38,511 nucleotides of DNA from a virus, in the IMG/VR virus record IMGVR_UViG_3300043446_001168, positions 1-38,511 of that record. One strand, 5' to 3'. The position numbers and the translations under genes were made by a program. The notes below the pieces were generated by a model. That model did no database searches. It worked only from the letters and a program-made list of their open reading frames with translations, and was not told the DNA's origin. This document shows, piece after piece, positions 36,137 through 38,511 of the stretch (position 1 is its first letter; every line of letters starts with the position of its first letter).

Positions 36137-37287
36137 TGGCCGATACCAAAATCTCAGCACTGACCGCAGCGACCACGCCGCTGGCGGGCACTGAGGTATT
36201 GCCAATTGTTCAAAGCGGCGTAACCAAACAAGTCAGCGTTGCTAATCTGACAGCAGGCCAAGCAGTCAGTGCCGCATCATTGACGTTGACCACAACCCCA
36301 TTGGCTGCGACCAGTGGTGGCACAGGCCAGTCGTCTTATGCTGTCGGTGACTTGCTATACGCCAGCACCACCACGGCGCTGTCGAAATTGGCCGATGTAG
36401 CCACAGGTAACGCGTTAATTTCTGGTGGTGTGGGGGTGGTCCCCTCTTGGGGCAAAGTTGGCCTCACCACCCATGTTTCCGGTGTGTTACCCACTGCCAA
36501 CGGCGGCACTAATCTTTCGTCATTTACGTCGCAAGGCGTAATGTATGCCAGTTCAACTTCTGCTTTAACCACAGGAACGGGGCTGACGTATGACGGTTCT
36601 TTGGGGATTGGATATGGTATCAACCCAAGCGTCATCGGCTCGGCGTTAGTAATTGGTAACTATTCAGCAACCTCTGCAACTGCACAATCCATTTACATTG
36701 CCACCAACAAAGCCATTCTGACAATGACTGCCGATGGCGCAACAAACGCCAACGGTGCAACAATTTCAGTCGGTTGGGCAAATGGTGGACAAGGGCCGTT
36801 AAATCTTGCAATTGGCGCAACTACAACACTGCAACTAGCATCTAGTGGCGATGTTGGCTTTAAAACAGGCAATCTAGTCCAAGGCACAGCCGCCAAAGGC
36901 ATCAACTTCACCGCCAACACCCCCGCATCGGGAATGACCAGCCAGTTGCTGAACTGGTATGAAGAAGGCACTTGGACACCAACTCAAGGCGCAGGACTTA
37001 CTGTTGTCGGTACTTTTTCTTCATCAGGAAGGTATACACGGGTGGGCAGGTTAGTGACAATTCACGGCTCATTAAACGGATCTACTAGTATCGCAGCGGC
37101 AAACGGTGCTGTAATAACTTCAGGTTATCCGTTTACGTTAGGCGCAGCCGCTGCTGGATCAGCATCGACAAGTAATCTTGCAGGATGTGCAACATATCTA
37201 GGTTCTGGGGCTTCAAGTTCTATGTATTCAACCGCTGCTCTTGCCGCTGCTGGTGCAATTGTTGTGACTGCAACATATTACGTTTAA
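36136..37287 (+). CDS. Tail fibre protein
   Basis: The 383-residue protein starts MADTKISALTAATTPLAGTE and VLPIVQSGVTKQVSVANLTA, a known phage fibre N-terminus. Repeats of the ATSGGTGQSSYAVGDLLYAS and LPTANGGTNLSSFTSQGVMY type follow. The C-terminal domain (about 285-383), LLNWYEEGTWTPTQGAGLTV then YTRVGRLVTIHGSLNGSTSI, is a common fibre tip. The ATG shares one base with the spike stop (TAATG). It stands between two beta-helix spikes. Confidence 0.78.
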   Translation: MADTKISALTAATTPLAGTEVLPIVQSGVTKQVSVANLTAGQAVSAASLTLTTTPLAATSGGTGQSSYAVGDLLYASTTTALSKLADVATGNALISGGVGVVPSWGKVGLTTHVSGVLPTANGGTNLSSFTSQGVMYASSTSALTTGTGLTYDGSLGIGYGINPSVIGSALVIGNYSATSATAQSIYIATNKAILTMTADGATNANGATISVGWANGGQGPLNLAIGATTTLQLASSGDVGFKTGNLVQGTAAKGINFTANTPASGMTSQLLNWYEEGTWTPTQGAGLTVVGTFSSSGRYTRVGRLVTIHGSLNGSTSIAAANGAVITSGYPFTLGAAAAGSASTSNLAGCATYLGSGASSSMYSTAALAAAGAIVVTATYYV

Positions 37288-37296
37288 GGAAAAAAA

Positions 37297-38511
37297 ATGT
37301 CTTTGACCAAAGCCTCTTATTCGATGATTACGGGCGCTCCGATTAACGCCTTGGATTATGGCGTTGTCGCTAATGGATCAGATACGGGTGCAGCAATGCA
37401 AGCAGCTTTTACGGCTGCTAGTGGTAAATCAATTGTTATTCCACCAGGCTCATACAACATCAACGCAACCGCTTTAACTGTTCCAGCAGGAACAACTGTG
37501 TTTGCGTATGGCGCTACATTGACATGGAGTTCTGATGTGGTTGGTGTTACGTTTTCACCTAGTGCCACGTTACAAAGTCGATGGTTTGGTGGAAAACTTG
37601 TTGGTCCAGGCATGACACCTCAAACCAACGCAAGCAAAGCTATGTTTTGCGAAGGAAGTGTGGGGACGTATTCTCTTGGCCCCGAAATTCAAGACGTTGA
37701 AATTACTTTGTGGAAATATTACGGAATTAATTTTTCGTTTACCACTGGCGCTCGTGTTTTGAACTGCAACATTCACGCAATCAATTACGCCGGAGTTGCT
37801 GGATTGTCTTGCACCAACATGAAAGTTGATGGCAACTATATTGGTCAAATTAACGCCGGTGTTGGTCAAGACGCATATGGATGTTTTATTGATCGATCAG
37901 AGGGAACTTTAGTCCAATTCCCATTAAGTACAAATTGCACAATTTCTAATAACATTATTGAAGATGTACCGAACTGGCATGGACTTGATACGCATGGTGG
38001 TCAGTATTTTGTAATTGATGGAAACGTGATTCGTAACTGTATTCGCGGAATTAACATCACTTCTAGTGACAACGGTTCAAACGTACCAACTTATGCGCCA
38101 AAAAATTGCGTAGTTTCAAACAATACTATCTCTTGTTATTACCTCGCTAATGCAATTAATTTAAATGGCGCATACAATGGTTCATCAACTGTTGACTATG
38201 CTCGTGGTTGCATTATTGAAGGAAATACGATTTATGGCGGCGGTGCGCTTGGCGATCTTGGATATGAAGGGGCGATTAGAGTTCGCAGTACTATAGCTTG
38301 TAAAATTTCCAACAACATTCTTGAGCGACCAGCCGCAGCAGGCATTTCAGTTTATTTTGACAATCTTGGTATTGACGTAAGTAACAATACCATATCAAAT
38401 GTTGGTGATTCTACAAACACAAACATTGCGTGTATTTCTGTAGATGGTAATAACAATACTGGATTTATTAACGGCAATACGTTTAACTACGATACAGGAT
38501 GGTCTACATAC
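37297..38511 (+). CDS. Tailspike 2, N-terminal part (runs off the window and continues at base 1)
   Basis: 405 codons lie here, open to the last base; the frame joins 82-423 to give about 518 residues. The N-terminus MSLTKASYSMITGAPINALD, then YGVVANGSDTGAAMQAAFTA and IVIPPGSYNIN, is the pectate-lyase-superfamily entry. From about residue 180 a clear beta-helix has Asn-containing rungs (NCTISNNIIED, VIDGNVIRNCIRG, NCVVSNNTISCY, GCIIEGNTIYGG, ISNNILERP). GC is about 32% in the line at 37921, far below the replication genes. It lacks the virion-binding domain of tailspike 1, so it may attach through the tail fibre or another protein. AAGGA lies 7 bases before the ATG. Confidence 0.85.
   Translation, partial: MSLTKASYSMITGAPINALDYGVVANGSDTGAAMQAAFTAASGKSIVIPPGSYNINATALTVPAGTTVFAYGATLTWSSDVVGVTFSPSATLQSRWFGGKLVGPGMTPQTNASKAMFCEGSVGTYSLGPEIQDVEITLWKYYGINFSFTTGARVLNCNIHAINYAGVAGLSCTNMKVDGNYIGQINAGVGQDAYGCFIDRSEGTLVQFPLSTNCTISNNIIEDVPNWHGLDTHGGQYFVIDGNVIRNCIRGINITSSDNGSNVPTYAPKNCVVSNNTISCYYLANAINLNGAYNGSSTVDYARGCIIEGNTIYGGGALGDLGYEGAIRVRSTIACKISNNILERPAAAGISVYFDNLGIDVSNNTISNVGDSTNTNIACISVDGNNNTGFINGNTFNYDTGWSTY
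38431..38511. repeat. Terminal direct repeat, right copy (circular-closure overlap)
   Basis: Identical to bases 1-81. Removing one copy gives a circle of 38,430 bases. Confidence 0.93.

Noticed and set aside
1-38511. tRNA genes, integrase, lytic/lysogenic repressor or attachment site
   Set aside because: I found no cloverleaf-like sequence, no tyrosine or serine recombinase motifs and no classical repressor; a prophage lifestyle is not supported, though a divergent repressor could be missed.

Overview
The window is a complete, circularly closing tailed-phage genome of about 38.4 kb. The last 81 bases repeat the first 81 exactly, and a tailspike gene broken by the window ends becomes one open frame of about 518 codons when the ends are joined. 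The virion genes resemble the P22-type podovirus set: P22-like portal, coat, gp4-like and gp10-like tail-machine proteins, and three ejection-type proteins. I see no integrase, CI-like repressor, phage RNA polymerase or tRNA gene, so a virulent, host-RNA-polymerase-dependent phage is likely. Several sigma70-like promoters support this. The host is probably Gram-negative (P22-type tail, GH108 lysozyme), but the species cannot be read from the sequence.

Layout, taken as a circle. (1) Rightward late block, 26963 through the ends to 13097: terminase small and large subunits, three small basic proteins, portal, a DUF5856-like protein, small virion proteins including one with eleven 22-residue repeats, a coiled-coil protein, then three adhesins (tailspike, tail fibre, second tailspike). 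A strong promoter (431-458) follows, then scaffold, coat, two decoration-like proteins separated by hairpins, gp4-like and gp10-like proteins, further tail and ejection proteins, and a holin/GH108 endolysin lysis cassette. (2) Leftward block 16077-12937: VRR-NUC nuclease, cytosine-methyltransferase-like protein, SNF2-type helicase and five small genes, nearly all joined by overlapping stop/start codons. (3) Rightward replication block 16181-23212: a small protein, a DUF2800/Cas4-like four-cysteine nuclease, a possible ssDNA-binding protein, family A DNA polymerase, an HNH-AP2 homing-type endonuclease, and a primase-SF3-like helicase. Blocks 2 and 3 diverge from promoters whose -35 boxes overlap. 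(4) Leftward accessory block 26253-23257: a promoter with operator-like repeats, a cysteine-rich DUF7227-like protein and a chain of very small coupled genes, several too short for ordinary gene calling.

The most unusual part is the 709-base noncoding region 26254-26962 between the accessory block and the terminase genes. It holds 15 exact copies of TGACCC/GGGTCA, mostly in pairs exactly 9 bp apart. Some pairs face each other across a constant 12-nt spacer. The region also has two copies of a 14-bp palindrome and a 30-base tract that is almost pure A/T. It is the best candidate for a replication origin, packaging site or regulatory hub bound by an unidentified protein. Other notable features are the divergent promoter, the change in base composition across the polymerase and HNH genes, and the AT-rich adhesin modules placed between portal and scaffold.
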